A DNA stretch of 32,243 bases from Deltaproteobacteria bacterium (GCA_030622135.1 JAUXGL010000033.1:1-32243); one strand, 5' to 3'; counted from the first letter of the stretch, positions 16,031-24,684 are shown. The notes: generated from the sequence alone by a model not told the origin. Program-made: numbers and translations.

Positions 16031-17407
16031 GTGACGAGTCTAATTGCCGAGTGGCTAGATGCCACGCCCGGGAGAGCGGAGACCGAATTCGTTTGCCGGG
16101 GTATGACCGTGGGCGAGTTGTTCGATCGGGCCATAGGTCTGAGGGAGAGATTGCTTGAGGTGGTCGGCCGTCAAGGCCGGGTGTGCCTGGTTTCCGAGAA
16201 CCGAGCAGTGGTGGCCTGTACTCTGCTGGCCTCGGCAACGGGAGGGCCGGGGCTGGTCGTTCCCTACGCGCTTTCTACCCGCATAATCAAAGAGGTATGC
16301 GAGGTTACCAACGCCACCGTAGCTGTGTTGGACCGGGATCGGGAACTGCCGGCGGGCATGCAGGGGATGCTTGTCGGGGAGGTGCCCCGGGGTGAGTCGC
16401 GAGGAAGGCTACGCTTGGAACCACCCGACGACACGATCCTCTGGATATACACCGGCGGTACCACGGGTCAGCCCAAGCTATGGCCCAAGACCATCCGCAA
16501 CCTATTTGCCGAGGCGGCCAACCTACGAAGGCGGTTCGGGATCGACACCGGCGATACCATCCTGGCCACCGTACCGCCCTTGCACGTGTATGGTTTGCTC
16601 TTCTCCGTGATCCTTCCCCTGCTCTCGGGGGCGCGGGTGGTCAATCCCACCCCGTACTTCCCGCGGGAGATCGAAAAGAACATCCAAGAGCACCGAGTCA
16701 CCGTTTTGGTCAGCTCCCCGGTGCACTTCAAGGTGATGGCCACGACCTCCCCGGGCAGGCTGACTTTGCGGCTGGCTTTCTCCTCGGGTGGATTCCTGGC
16801 CGAGGAAGACGGAGCATCCTTTCACCGGCAGACCGGCACGGGGGTGGTGGAGGTATACGGCTCCACGGAGACCGGAGGCATTGCCACACGTTGCCGGGCT
16901 GACGGGGAGAAGACCTGGCAAGCGTTTGACGACGTGCGGTGCCGCATCCGGGACGATCGGCTAGCGGTGTCCTCGCCGTTCCTCTCCCCCGACCTTACGC
17001 TGACCCCAGACGGCCACTTCGTCACCGGTGACCGCGCCGGCCCAGCGGAAGGCGGAAGATTCCATTTGCTAGGCCGGGCTGACGGCGTGGTCAAGGTAGG
17101 AGGCAAACGGGTAGTTCTGGATGAAGTCAAGACCAAAATTGCCTCGCTCGACGGGGTCTTGGACGCACTCGTTCTCTCACTTCCAGCCCCGGATGGGCGG
17201 GAGAACCAGATCGTGGCCCTGGTGGAAGGCAACGGTGAAGAGAAAAACCTGCGCCGAGCCATCGGCGAGATCCTCGAGCCACACGCCGTACCCCGCCAAG
17301 TCCGCATCGTGTCCCGCCTGCCACTGACCCCCATGGGCAAGCCCGATATCGAGCGGGCCCGGCAGCTGCTCGCCCAACCGGAGAATGCTTCCGGTCAGGA
17401 TTGCTAA
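16031..17407 (+). CDS. AMP-dependent acyl/aryl ligase
   Basis: This 458-residue member of the adenylate-forming family has the P-loop-like motif YTGGTTGQPK (140-149), an EVYGSTETGG adenine-site segment, a TGDRA motif and the C-terminal GRADGVVKVGGKRV. It is shorter than usual acyl-CoA synthetases (about 500-550), like the compact ligases of aryl polyene clusters. Those ligases activate a cinnamate/benzoate-type starter and load it onto ACP. I chose GTG 16031 because GGAG at 16020-16023 lies seven bases before it; the TTG at 16025 overlapping the previous stop would leave no room for that site. Its stop overlaps the convergent plsY-like stop. Together with the ammonia-lyase at 22707 it would supply the aromatic starter. 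Confidence 0.91.
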   Translation: MTSLIAEWLDATPGRAETEFVCRGMTVGELFDRAIGLRERLLEVVGRQGRVCLVSENRAVVACTLLASATGGPGLVVPYALSTRIIKEVCEVTNATVAVLDRDRELPAGMQGMLVGEVPRGESRGRLRLEPPDDTILWIYTGGTTGQPKLWPKTIRNLFAEAANLRRRFGIDTGDTILATVPPLHVYGLLFSVILPLLSGARVVNPTPYFPREIEKNIQEHRVTVLVSSPVHFKVMATTSPGRLTLRLAFSSGGFLAEEDGASFHRQTGTGVVEVYGSTETGGIATRCRADGEKTWQAFDDVRCRIRDDRLAVSSPFLSPDLTLTPDGHFVTGDRAGPAEGGRFHLLGRADGVVKVGGKRVVLDEVKTKIASLDGVLDALVLSLPAPDGRENQIVALVEGNGEEKNLRRAIGEILEPHAVPRQVRIVSRLPLTPMGKPDIERARQLLAQPENASGQDC

Positions 17408-18027
17408 TGGACGTCATTTTTTGCTTGGCTGTCAAGGCGTTCTCTTCTCTCCTCAAGCAGCCTTGAAATATTGGAGCGATGGGCTTCCAGGATCAGTCCT
17501 GCGACTAGAGAGGTGGCCACAATCGCCTGCGGGTGCCATCCCGACCAGATGAAGGTGCCAACAGCCAGTACCGCGGTCATCAGGAACGAGGCGACGAAGG
17601 TGATTCGCACCAAGGAGAACAGCGCCACCCACGACAGAGCTGATAGGCCGGCGGTCATCGGGGCTAGCACCAGGGTGAAGCCCAAGAAGTTGGCTACCCC
17701 CTTGCCTCCTTTAAAACCGTGGAATAGGGGAAAGCGGTTGCCCACAATCAGCGCCAGTCCGACCCAGGGCACCAGCACAAGGGGCAGCAGCCACAGGGTC
17801 GCCAGTGCCGCGCCGACAGCCCGGCCTACCTCTAGCAACAGCACGACGGCGGCCCAGATCATGCCGGCCTGACGGTATACGTTGGTGGTACCCGGGTTGC
17901 CACTGTAAACCTTGCTGGGGTCGGCCTTTCCCAGAAGCTTCAAAACGCCGATGGAGCAGTTGACCGAGCCGGCGACATAAACACAAGGCAGCATTATGAG
18001 CAGTTCGACCATTCTGCTCTTTCTCAC
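17404..18027 (-). CDS. plsY: PlsY-type acyl-phosphate:glycerol-3-phosphate acyltransferase
   Basis: This 207-residue integral membrane protein with about five helices matches PlsY. It has SGNPGTTNVYR (42-52; usual SGNIGATNVLR), GNRFPLFHGFKGGKGVA (96-112; the usual first GH is GN), and a C-terminal HRSNISRLLE. PlsY transfers an acyl group from acyl phosphate to glycerol 3-phosphate in the inner membrane. The second conserved box, usually D-x-x-K-G, reads E-V-G-R-A, so it is divergent and may have changed substrate. The GTG at 18027 overlaps the upstream stop by four bases; ATG 18012 is an alternative. A dedicated copy inside the cluster, together with the acyl-kinase fusion at 24684, suggests a cluster-specific acyl-phosphate route. 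Confidence 0.92.
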   Translation of the reverse strand: MRKSRMVELLIMLPCVYVAGSVNCSIGVLKLLGKADPSKVYSGNPGTTNVYRQAGMIWAAVVLLLEVGRAVGAALATLWLLPLVLVPWVGLALIVGNRFPLFHGFKGGKGVANFLGFTLVLAPMTAGLSALSWVALFSLVRITFVASFLMTAVLAVGTFIWSGWHPQAIVATSLVAGLILEAHRSNISRLLEERRERLDSQAKNDVH

Positions 18028-19517
18028 CCGGGCAACCCAAGCAGTGTGAACAGGTGGTCGTCGATCCGTGCGTGCCGTGCGGATACCAACCGGTCACCGA
18101 TCCGCACCTGGCTGACCCGCGCGCCGGTCTCCGTCACCCGCACCTGGTGCCAGGCCTCAGTCAGCTGTAGATCCAGGGCCTTGACCGCGGCCTCCTTGAT
18201 CGTCCAGATCCGGGTGGCCACTTCTTGAGGGTCTTCGGAACCATTGCTGGTCAGATCGGATTCATCAGGGCACATGAACAGTCGTTTGCCGCGCAGGGCC
18301 TTTGTCGAGATACGCTCTACGTCAACGCCCACGGGGTGGGTGGCCACTGCGGCCAGGGCAAACCGGTCGTCGTGGGCCACGCTGCAACAGATGTCCGGGT
18401 CTGCGCCCGGGTACATGCACTGAGGACAAGTTAGGTCGTCGGCCACCGTCTCGATCTGTTGCGGGTTCAGATGGCCAGCGTCTCCGGCCAGCTTGCGAGC
18501 GACCCACTTGCATACCAGGCGGGCTGCGGCATAGCTGGGCCTTCGACGAGCTCCCAGCTTTTCGTATCGGTAGCATTCCCGCGGGGTAAAGGTTTGATCG
18601 ACAAAGGGTGCCAAGGCTGCAATCTCCACCACTGACAAGGCAGCCACGCGCGCTTCCAACTCCTTCAGGGGATTGTCCAAGCCGGCGTGTATCCATTCCG
18701 GCGTCTGGAGCTTTCCCCTGGAAACATCCTTCATGCGTACACCGAGGACAGCCTCGCATAGGACACCCTCCGGCGTGAAGAGCCAGATGTCAAACGTTAG
18801 TTCGGCGGGATTGTCCCAAACGCGGGGAATGATGCGGCTGAAGTACTTTCCTCCCGATTCTGTGGGCTGGAGGATACAGCGTTCGCTATAGCCCACCGGG
18901 AAAGTCACCGTGCCCATATATCGCTGTCCCCAGGCGCAAGCCACGTGGAAGGCGGCGTCAAGCGGGAACGGGGAGCCGAGTGGGTCGACCTGTCTCTGGT
19001 GAGCCGGACAGACTACCCAGGAGCTGGCTCCCAGAGCGGAAAGGAAAATGGGATCGGTGGCATTATGGAAGGCCGGACCGAAGGGCACTATCTGTTCATA
19101 CAGGTCCTTGGCCCGCAACCGCAACCCTACGCCCTCCGGAGCACAGGCGATGTCCAGTGGCACGGAGTGAACGACCGAGTTGTGCTGGAAGGTTACCGAG
19201 ATGTGCTTCACGGTCCGGGTTATGGAGCCGTTCTTGATCTTCTTCTGGGTAGTGAGCGTAGCAGTGATGGAGCCATCCTCACATGGCTTCAGCTTCGCGG
19301 ATGCATCGATGCAGACATTGCCAGGGGGTAGATACAAGAAGTGCATGAAGTCCGCGTCCCGGGAGCAAGCAACCGAGCTTTGAGGAGCCCCGTTCAGGGT
19401 GGCTCGGGCAAGCAATTGCAGGGCGTCAACAACGGGCAGCACCGGTCGTTGATCCACACGATGATCGGCCAGGTACCCGTGTACAGGAATTGATAGTGAC
19501 AACTGAGTCGTGCTCAT
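18024..19517 (-). CDS. PKS-type dehydratase fused to Sfp-type phosphopantetheinyl transferase
   Basis: This is a 497-residue fusion. The first roughly 270 residues form a polyketide-synthase dehydratase double hotdog: catalytic-type LADHRVDQRPVLP (H19, with the usual HxxxG glycine replaced by Q), PFGPAFH, and the second-half LDAAFH (D187, H191) in the place of DxxxQ/H. After a helical linker, residues about 310-497 are a phosphopantetheinyl transferase with GVDVE (397-401) and WTIKEAAVKA (438-447), which bind Mg-CoA. The transferase would activate all ACPs of the cluster, while the dehydratase acts on hydroxyacyl or related intermediates. ATG 19517 overlaps the thioesterase stop (ATGA). Its role beside the separate double dehydratase is unclear. 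Confidence 0.9.
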   Translation of the reverse strand: MSTTQLSLSIPVHGYLADHRVDQRPVLPVVDALQLLARATLNGAPQSSVACSRDADFMHFLYLPPGNVCIDASAKLKPCEDGSITATLTTQKKIKNGSITRTVKHISVTFQHNSVVHSVPLDIACAPEGVGLRLRAKDLYEQIVPFGPAFHNATDPIFLSALGASSWVVCPAHQRQVDPLGSPFPLDAAFHVACAWGQRYMGTVTFPVGYSERCILQPTESGGKYFSRIIPRVWDNPAELTFDIWLFTPEGVLCEAVLGVRMKDVSRGKLQTPEWIHAGLDNPLKELEARVAALSVVEIAALAPFVDQTFTPRECYRYEKLGARRRPSYAAARLVCKWVARKLAGDAGHLNPQQIETVADDLTCPQCMYPGADPDICCSVAHDDRFALAAVATHPVGVDVERISTKALRGKRLFMCPDESDLTSNGSEDPQEVATRIWTIKEAAVKALDLQLTEAWHQVRVTETGARVSQVRIGDRLVSARHARIDDHLFTLLGLPG

Positions 19518-19993
19518 GTTGGAAATGACTTCCACATGCTCACCGTCTGGGCATCCACTTGCGTCGGCCTACCCGAACGGTTCAGGGAGCAGTGCTTGGT
19601 GAAGCCCGTGCATATAACGGCGCCGGTCTCCTCATGGGTGATCAGGTAGTCGAATGACACGCGGACCCGCTCCAGGTGGGCCGGGCGAGTATGGATCCAC
19701 ATGGGATCGTCATAGTAAAGTGGCTGGTAGAAATTGGCCCCCATCTCCACGACCGGGTACACGTAGCCACTCTCTTCGACTTGCCGGTAGGGATAGCCCA
19801 TGTCTCGCATCAGGCTGCAGCGTCCTAGCTCGAAGTAGCGCAGGAAGTTGGCGTGGTAAACGACCTTTGAGCGATCGGTTTCTGCGTACAGAGAACGATT
19901 GAAGACCCGGTGCCACACCAAACCGCCGGTCTTGTCCCGAACGAATCGTCTTTCGTCATCAAGGATCTCGGGGACAAATGGTTCGGGGCGCAT
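19514..19993 (-). CDS. Hotdog thioesterase (4HBT/YbgC type) 1
   Basis: This 159-residue single hotdog-fold protein has the signature TDRSKVVYHANFLRYFELGR, which matches the D-x-x-G-V-V-Y-H-A-N-Y region of 4-hydroxybenzoyl-CoA and YbgC-like thioesterases. The aspartate is present in the TDR triplet. It would hydrolyse an acyl-ACP or acyl-CoA thioester, either releasing the product or removing wrong intermediates. Its start follows the KS stop by two bases and its end overlaps the dehydratase-PPTase start by four, so it lies in the middle of a tight operon. A second, only distantly similar thioesterase lies at 24262. Confidence 0.9.
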   Translation of the reverse strand: MRPEPFVPEILDDERRFVRDKTGGLVWHRVFNRSLYAETDRSKVVYHANFLRYFELGRCSLMRDMGYPYRQVEESGYVYPVVEMGANFYQPLYYDDPMWIHTRPAHLERVRVSFDYLITHEETGAVICTGFTKHCSLNRSGRPTQVDAQTVSMWKSFPT

Positions 19994-19995
19994 GC

Positions 19996-21261
19996 CTACA
20001 CACCTCGGAAGATGATGCAGCAGTTGGTCCCGCCGAATCCAAAGGCGTTGGACAGTGCCAGATCGTAACTCATTCGGCGGGCCTGGTTGGGAACCAGGTC
20101 CACTCCGTCCAGCGCAGGGTCAGGGATATGGTTAACAGTGGGCAAGATGGTGCGGCGTCTCATCCCCTCGATGGTCAGCGCCGCCTCGATGGCCGCCGAT
20201 GCACCCAGGGTGTGGCCCAGCTGCGACTTGTTTGATGACACCGGGATCCGCTCCAGGTTCTCCCCGAACACCTCGCGCAGACAGGCGATCTCCTCCGCAT
20301 CTCCCTTGGGCGTGGAGGTTCCGTGCGCATTGATGTACTGGATGTTGCCCGGATGCAAGCCGGCGTCATCGATGGCCTCGTGGATGGCCCGGACGATTGT
20401 TTGAAAGTTGGGTCTGGTAAAATGGCAGGCGTCCGAGGTGCAACCCATACCCAGCACCTCTGCACGGGGACTCAAGCCGTTGGCCTTGACCATCTCGTCA
20501 GCGGCCAGCACCAGGACGCCGCCCCCCTCGGAGAGCACAAATCCCCTGCGGTCCAGGCTGAAAGGCCGGGAGGCCGCCTGGGGATTCTCCCAGGCCCGGT
20601 CCTTTGGCGTCACTTTGATCGTTGCGTTTATGTTGGCGAATCCGTGGATGATCTCGGGCAGGATAGCGGTGTCCACGCCACCGGCCAGCACGAAGTCGCA
20701 ATCCCCGTCCCGGATCATCCGGGCCCCCAACCCGATGGCATGGTTACCGGAGGCGCAGGCTCCCTGCGGCGAGAAGTTGGGGCCGGTGAACCCCAGCAGC
20801 ATGCCGGCCTTACCCGACGGTAGGTTCGCACAGAGATTGGGCAGCAGGAAGGGGCTGACCTTGTTGGGACCCCTTTCCGCCAGGCTAAATACCGCTTCAC
20901 GGTAGGCATCGAGGCCGTTCAGCGAGGAGCCGATCAAGCAGGCCGTTCTCGGAGCAGTCTCGGCGTTCATCTCGAGACCGGCGTGCTGGAGCGCCTCCTT
21001 GCAGATCGCCATGGTCAGGATGACGAAAGCCGCATTCCAGTTGTGAACCTCTTTCTTGTCGGTGAAATCCAGTGCCAGCGGGTCCCAGTCGGGGATCTCG
21101 CCGACCACGTTGCAGGGAGAGTCCACATCACACCTTGTCACCCTGCGGAATCCGCACTCTCCCCGGATTGCGCGATCCCAGGTCTTTTCGAAGGTCATGC
21201 CGAGCGGGGTCGCCACACCGTATCCCACTACGAAAACCCGTCTATTCCGCGGTGACTTCAT
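19996..21261 (-). CDS. Beta-ketoacyl-ACP synthase (FabF-like) 2
   Basis: This 421-residue condensing enzyme has a full active site: C169 in GACASG, H313 in NAHGTST, and H350 in NKSQLGHTLGAS. The C-terminal NAFGFGGTN is typical. It would condense malonyl-ACP with an acyl-ACP primer. It follows another ketosynthase gene on the same strand by 12 bases, and the two may form a heterodimer or serve different chain lengths. Both retain all catalytic residues, so neither is a simple chain-length factor. Length and motifs match the FabF family closely. Confidence 0.94.
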   Translation of the reverse strand: MKSPRNRRVFVVGYGVATPLGMTFEKTWDRAIRGECGFRRVTRCDVDSPCNVVGEIPDWDPLALDFTDKKEVHNWNAAFVILTMAICKEALQHAGLEMNAETAPRTACLIGSSLNGLDAYREAVFSLAERGPNKVSPFLLPNLCANLPSGKAGMLLGFTGPNFSPQGACASGNHAIGLGARMIRDGDCDFVLAGGVDTAILPEIIHGFANINATIKVTPKDRAWENPQAASRPFSLDRRGFVLSEGGGVLVLAADEMVKANGLSPRAEVLGMGCTSDACHFTRPNFQTIVRAIHEAIDDAGLHPGNIQYINAHGTSTPKGDAEEIACLREVFGENLERIPVSSNKSQLGHTLGASAAIEAALTIEGMRRRTILPTVNHIPDPALDGVDLVPNQARRMSYDLALSNAFGFGGTNCCIIFRGV

Positions 21262-21273
21262 CTTATCCTCGGC

Positions 21274-22521
21274 TCAGGACACCCTTCTGATGACCACACA
21301 TGCATTGCAACCACCGAAGCCGAATGCGTTCTTCAGTACGTGCTCCTGCCGAAGCTGCCGCGCACCCTCGGCCACACAGTCCAACTGAAATTCGGGATCC
21401 GGCCTGTAGTTGATGGTTGGCAACAAAGTGTCTCGCAGCATGCCTTCCATGGTGAAGACCGACTCCAGGGCGCTGGATGCGCCCATGGCATGTCCGATCA
21501 GCGATTTGTTGGCGCTTATGGGGGGAATCCGTCCGTCGAAAACCTCCGCCAGGGTCGAAGCCTCCACATGGTCTCCTACCTTGGTGGAGGCGGCATGCGC
21601 GTTGACCGCGTCGATGTCTCCGGGAACCAGCCCGGCGTTCGCGATGGCCTCGCGCATGCAGCGGGCAACCGTGACTGGATTGGGGGCTACGAAGTGCTTG
21701 GCATCCGCGGTCATGCCCCAGCCGCAAAGCTCCAATTGCCAGTCCAGACCATGGCTTGATGCGAATTCCCGGGTGGCAAGCAGGACGCAAGCAGCCCCCT
21801 CGGAGATGACAAAACCCCGGCGATCCACAGAGAATGGGCGACTACAACGTTCGGGTGGATCTGGCTTTTCCGACTTGGCCTTGTACGCCCCGTTCATGGT
21901 CGCAAACCCGGCCACAATAGGTTCCACCAGGGGAAAGTCCACCGCTCCGCAGATGGCCAAGTCTGCCATGCCAGCCTGCAGAAACATAGCCCCGAAGATC
22001 ATGGAAGTGCTTCCAGTGGCGCAAGCCGTGATTATGGAGGAGATGGGTCCGGTGGCACCAGTCAGGATGGACACCTTTCCGGCCACCATGTTGACACAAG
22101 AGTTGGGATTGACAAACGGCGTAGGTAGTTTTCCGGTCTCGACCATGACCCGATCCGCATGGATGACAGCGTCCAGTCCCCCGATGGCGGTGCTGAAGGT
22201 AACCGCCACCCGCGGCGCCAGTTCAGGGCCAATCTCCAGCCCCACGTGCCTGAGCGCCCGATGGCAGACCAGCATTCCGTACTTGAAGACCGGCGAGGTC
22301 CAATGTGCCATGGGCCTTGGCCGAAGGAATGGGTAAGGCTCAACATCGATATCGTCCACCTGGCCGGCCACTTGCACCGGGAAATCATCACGCAGAGGGA
22401 AGCGGGTAAGCTCCCGGATACCGCTCTCTCCTGCCAGAGCCCGCTGCCACTGGATATCCATCTCCGTCCCCAGAGGAGAAACCGCGTCATAAGATAGAAT
22501 CACCACGGGTTCCTGCCGCAC
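21274..22521 (-). CDS. Beta-ketoacyl-ACP synthase (FabF-like) 3, first gene of its operon
   Basis: This 415-residue ketosynthase has C167 in TACATGS, H309 in NAHAAST (usual HGTST, so G and T are replaced), and H344 in NKSLIGHAMGAS. The catalytic triad is kept, but the histidine loop is altered, which may change substrate preference. GTG 22521 has AAGG about seven bases upstream and a good promoter further up. It is the first gene of the leftward operon with KS 2, thioesterase, dehydratase-PPTase and PlsY. It is transcribed away from the ammonia-lyase operon, from a shared control region of about 185 bases. Confidence 0.93.
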   Translation of the reverse strand: MRQEPVVILSYDAVSPLGTEMDIQWQRALAGESGIRELTRFPLRDDFPVQVAGQVDDIDVEPYPFLRPRPMAHWTSPVFKYGMLVCHRALRHVGLEIGPELAPRVAVTFSTAIGGLDAVIHADRVMVETGKLPTPFVNPNSCVNMVAGKVSILTGATGPISSIITACATGSTSMIFGAMFLQAGMADLAICGAVDFPLVEPIVAGFATMNGAYKAKSEKPDPPERCSRPFSVDRRGFVISEGAACVLLATREFASSHGLDWQLELCGWGMTADAKHFVAPNPVTVARCMREAIANAGLVPGDIDAVNAHAASTKVGDHVEASTLAEVFDGRIPPISANKSLIGHAMGASSALESVFTMEGMLRDTLLPTINYRPDPEFQLDCVAEGARQLRQEHVLKNAFGFGGCNACVVIRRVS

Positions 22522-22571
22522 TTAGTACCTTCCCCGTTTCCACGTGGACCCACTCGGTCAGCAAGCACCGA

Positions 22572-22600
22572 TTGATACACGCTGTACCTTTCCATGTCAA
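22572..22600 (-). promoter_or_regulatory. Promoter for the KS3-KS2-TE-DH/PPTase-PlsY operon
   Basis: Reading leftward: TTGACA (22600-22595), a 17-base spacer, then TATCAA (22577-22572). The start codon lies about 50 bases further on. Confidence 0.7.
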
Positions 22601-22638
22601 TACTCCCAATGGAAAGAAAGTGGAAGAAAATGAAGGCA

Positions 22639-22666
22639 TTGACAAGCCGCGTCTGAAACGTAATAT
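22639..22666 (+). promoter_or_regulatory. Promoter for the ammonia-lyase operon
   Basis: TTGACA (22639-22644), a 16-base spacer, then TAATAT (22661-22666): the strongest sigma70-type match in the window. The predicted transcript start near 22673 leaves a leader of about 35 bases before ATG 22707. The two divergent -35 boxes are only 38 bases apart, so one regulator could control both operons. Confidence 0.82.
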
Positions 22667-22706
22667 GTTGCTCTTCTGTATCTGTAAAGATTGGGTGGTG
22701 TAGGCA

Positions 22707-23933
22707 ATGTCGAGGAAATCAGACGACATGGTGGTGATCGGAGAGGGGAACGTACCCTTGGATCGGATCGTGGCGGTGGCCACAGGTAGGGCAAGGGTCG
22801 CACTCAGCAATGACGAGGCATTCCGGAGCCGTCTCGATCGTTCGATGAGTCATCTGCGCCGGATGCTGAAATCCGGCGGATTGATCTATGGCGTGACCAC
22901 TGGGTTCGGAGGTTCATGCGGCACCCAGCTGAGCGCGGACCAAGCTCGCGAGCTGGGACAAAATCTGCTTCGGTTCCACGGATGCGGAACCGGAGATCCC
23001 ATCGGGATTGAGGAGACCCGTGCCTCCATGCTGTGCCGGCTCTTAAACCTGGCCCAGGGGTATTCCGCCGTGTCTTGGGATCTACTGGAACAGATTGTGG
23101 CCTTTCTCAACAAGGGGATCACACCGGTGGTACCCGGCCAGGGATCCGTGGGTGCTTCCGGTGACCTGACGCCCATGTCATACATCGGGGCAGCCCTGGC
23201 CGGACAGCGGGAGGTTTTTTTCAACGGCGAAAGAATGCCGGCCTCAAGGGCCCTGGAGATTGCGGGCATCCAACCACTTGAGTTTTCCGAGAAGGAATGC
23301 CTGTCCATCATAAACGGCACGTCGGTAATGACCGGCATCGCCGCCCTGGCGTTTGATCGCAGCCTCCGGATCCTGGACGCCGCAATATGCGGTTCGGCTC
23401 TGGCCGTTCACGCCTTGGCCGGCCACGCACATCACTTCCATCCCGCAATCTTTAGGGCCAAGCCATTTCCAGGACAGGAGCGAGTGGCTGAGAAACTGCG
23501 CGGGCTGCTGGAGTCGCACAAATCTCCACCTCCTGAGGCCAGCGAGCCGGAGATGCTCCAGGATCCCTATTCCCTGCGCTGCTCTCCCCACATGCTTGGA
23601 GTCCTGGCCGACGCCCTGGACTGGATCGGTCCGTGGGTGGAGACCGAGGCCAACGGTGTCAGCGACAACCCTATCTTCGACGTTGAAACCGGTGAACTGC
23701 TGACCGGCGGCAACTTCTATGGCGGCCACATAGCTTTCGCCATGGATGCGCTGAAGACCGCGCTGGCATCGGTGGCCGATATGTGCGACCGGCAGATCGC
23801 CTTGCTGGTGGACACACGATTTAACCGGGGCCTGCCAGCCTGCCTGGTGAGGATAGAGGGAAAGAAGCGCAAGCTGCACCACGGATTCAAGGGAATCCAG
23901 GTCACTGCATCAGCACTGACCGCTGAGGCATAG
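22707..23933 (+). CDS. Aromatic amino acid ammonia-lyase (HAL/PAL/TAL family), N-terminal part ending at TAG
   Basis: Residues 1-408 are of the histidine/phenylalanine/tyrosine ammonia-lyase family. The self-made MIO cofactor triad A150-S151-G152 lies in GSVGASGDLTP, the catalytic inner-loop tyrosine is Y61 in LIYGVTTGFGG, and NPIF follows SD. The substrate-selecting pair at F90-H91 is neither the S-H of histidine lyases nor the F-L or H-L usual for phenylalanine and tyrosine lyases. The frame stops at TAG 23931-23933 and then continues in the same frame for another 108 codons with the expected rest of the enzyme. The full form would be about 517 residues, normal for the family. In aryl polyene clusters this enzyme provides the cinnamate-type starter. 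As written, the product lacks the C-terminal helices and is probably inactive unless the TAG is read through or is an error. Confidence 0.9.
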   Translation: MSRKSDDMVVIGEGNVPLDRIVAVATGRARVALSNDEAFRSRLDRSMSHLRRMLKSGGLIYGVTTGFGGSCGTQLSADQARELGQNLLRFHGCGTGDPIGIEETRASMLCRLLNLAQGYSAVSWDLLEQIVAFLNKGITPVVPGQGSVGASGDLTPMSYIGAALAGQREVFFNGERMPASRALEIAGIQPLEFSEKECLSIINGTSVMTGIAALAFDRSLRILDAAICGSALAVHALAGHAHHFHPAIFRAKPFPGQERVAEKLRGLLESHKSPPPEASEPEMLQDPYSLRCSPHMLGVLADALDWIGPWVETEANGVSDNPIFDVETGELLTGGNFYGGHIAFAMDALKTALASVADMCDRQIALLVDTRFNRGLPACLVRIEGKKRKLHHGFKGIQVTASALTAEA

Positions 23934-24260
23934 AAAAACGCCATGCCCGTGGCGGTATTCTCCCGCTCCACCGAGTCCCACAACCAGGACAAGGTGAGCT
24001 TGGGGACCATCGCCGCCCGGGATGCGATTTCCATGTGCGAGCTGGTTTCCCGGGTGGTGGCCATCGAGCTGATGGCTTCGGCCCAGGCTTGCGAGATCCG
24101 TGGCGGTCTGGACAGACGGCCCAGAATCTCAGGTCTGGTAGCACGTGTGCGCAATGTCGTGCCAGCTACATTCGAAGACCGTCCAATGGATAAAGACATA
24201 GCCAGGATGTCCAGTGCGCTGTTCGAAGGACCACAGCTCTCCGACAACAACCGGAAATGA
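23934..24260 (+). pseudogene. Ammonia-lyase C-terminal part, same frame after the TAG
   Basis: This is the direct continuation of the ammonia-lyase frame, beginning KNAMPVAVFSRSTESHNQDK and ending at TGA 24258-24260. The S-T-E-x-H-N-Q-D-K-V-S-x-G-T segment is the conserved C-terminal active-site region of the family. It has an internal ATG at 23943, so separate translation as a 105-residue peptide is possible, but I see no good ribosome site. No frameshift is needed to join both parts: a single base change (for example TTG to TAG) explains the break. It could be a recent nonsense mutation, a sequencing or assembly error, or amber read-through. Confidence 0.85.
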
Positions 24261-24261
24261 C

Positions 24262-24684
24262 ATGAGCGAGACGGGCAAGAGAAGATGCCAGGTGGAGCTT
24301 GTTGTTCCCTTTCATGATTTGGACGCCATGCAGGTCGTCTGGCACGGTAACTACCTCAAGTACTTCGACATCGCCCGAAACGCCCTGTTCGAGGAGGCCG
24401 GAATCAACCTCTATGACTACTGTGTCAAGAGCGGGTTCCTGTTTCCTATCGTCCGGACCCGGGCTAAGCACACCTTTCCCCTGCGGTATCGCAATCGCTT
24501 CGTATGCACGGTAGTGGTGGTCGAGACCAGGAGAAAGATCGTCCTGGACTTCGAGATCCGCTTAGCCGACAGCGGCAAACTATGTGCCCGTTGCCGCAGC
24601 GAGCAGGTAGCCGTGAGGGGCTCGGGTTTCGAGATGGAGATCATGATTCCCGAGGACATACAAAGAGCACTGAACGGAAACTGA
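24262..24684 (+). CDS. Hotdog thioesterase (4HBT type) 2
   Basis: This 140-residue hotdog-fold protein has the signature PFHDLDAMQVVWHGNYLKYF, matching 4HBT/YbgC-type thioesterases, with the aspartate in L-D. It would release the acyl chain from ACP or CoA as a free acid. ATG 24262 lies just after the ammonia-lyase stop and is chosen over longer upstream frames that run into the lyase gene. Its stop shares one base with the next start. Placed directly before the acyl-kinase-like gene, it may supply the free acid which that kinase then phosphorylates. Confidence 0.91.
   Translation: MSETGKRRCQVELVVPFHDLDAMQVVWHGNYLKYFDIARNALFEEAGINLYDYCVKSGFLFPIVRTRAKHTFPLRYRNRFVCTVVVVETRRKIVLDFEIRLADSGKLCARCRSEQVAVRGSGFEMEIMIPEDIQRALNGN

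Noticed and set aside
21274-22521. KS 3 as an inactive chain-length factor because of HAAST
   Set aside because: The cysteine and both histidines are retained; only neighbouring loop residues differ.
23931-23933. Pyrrolysine at the lyase TAG
   Set aside because: Several genes in the window end in TAG as a real stop, no Pyl genes are present here, and the position is not a known Pyl site.
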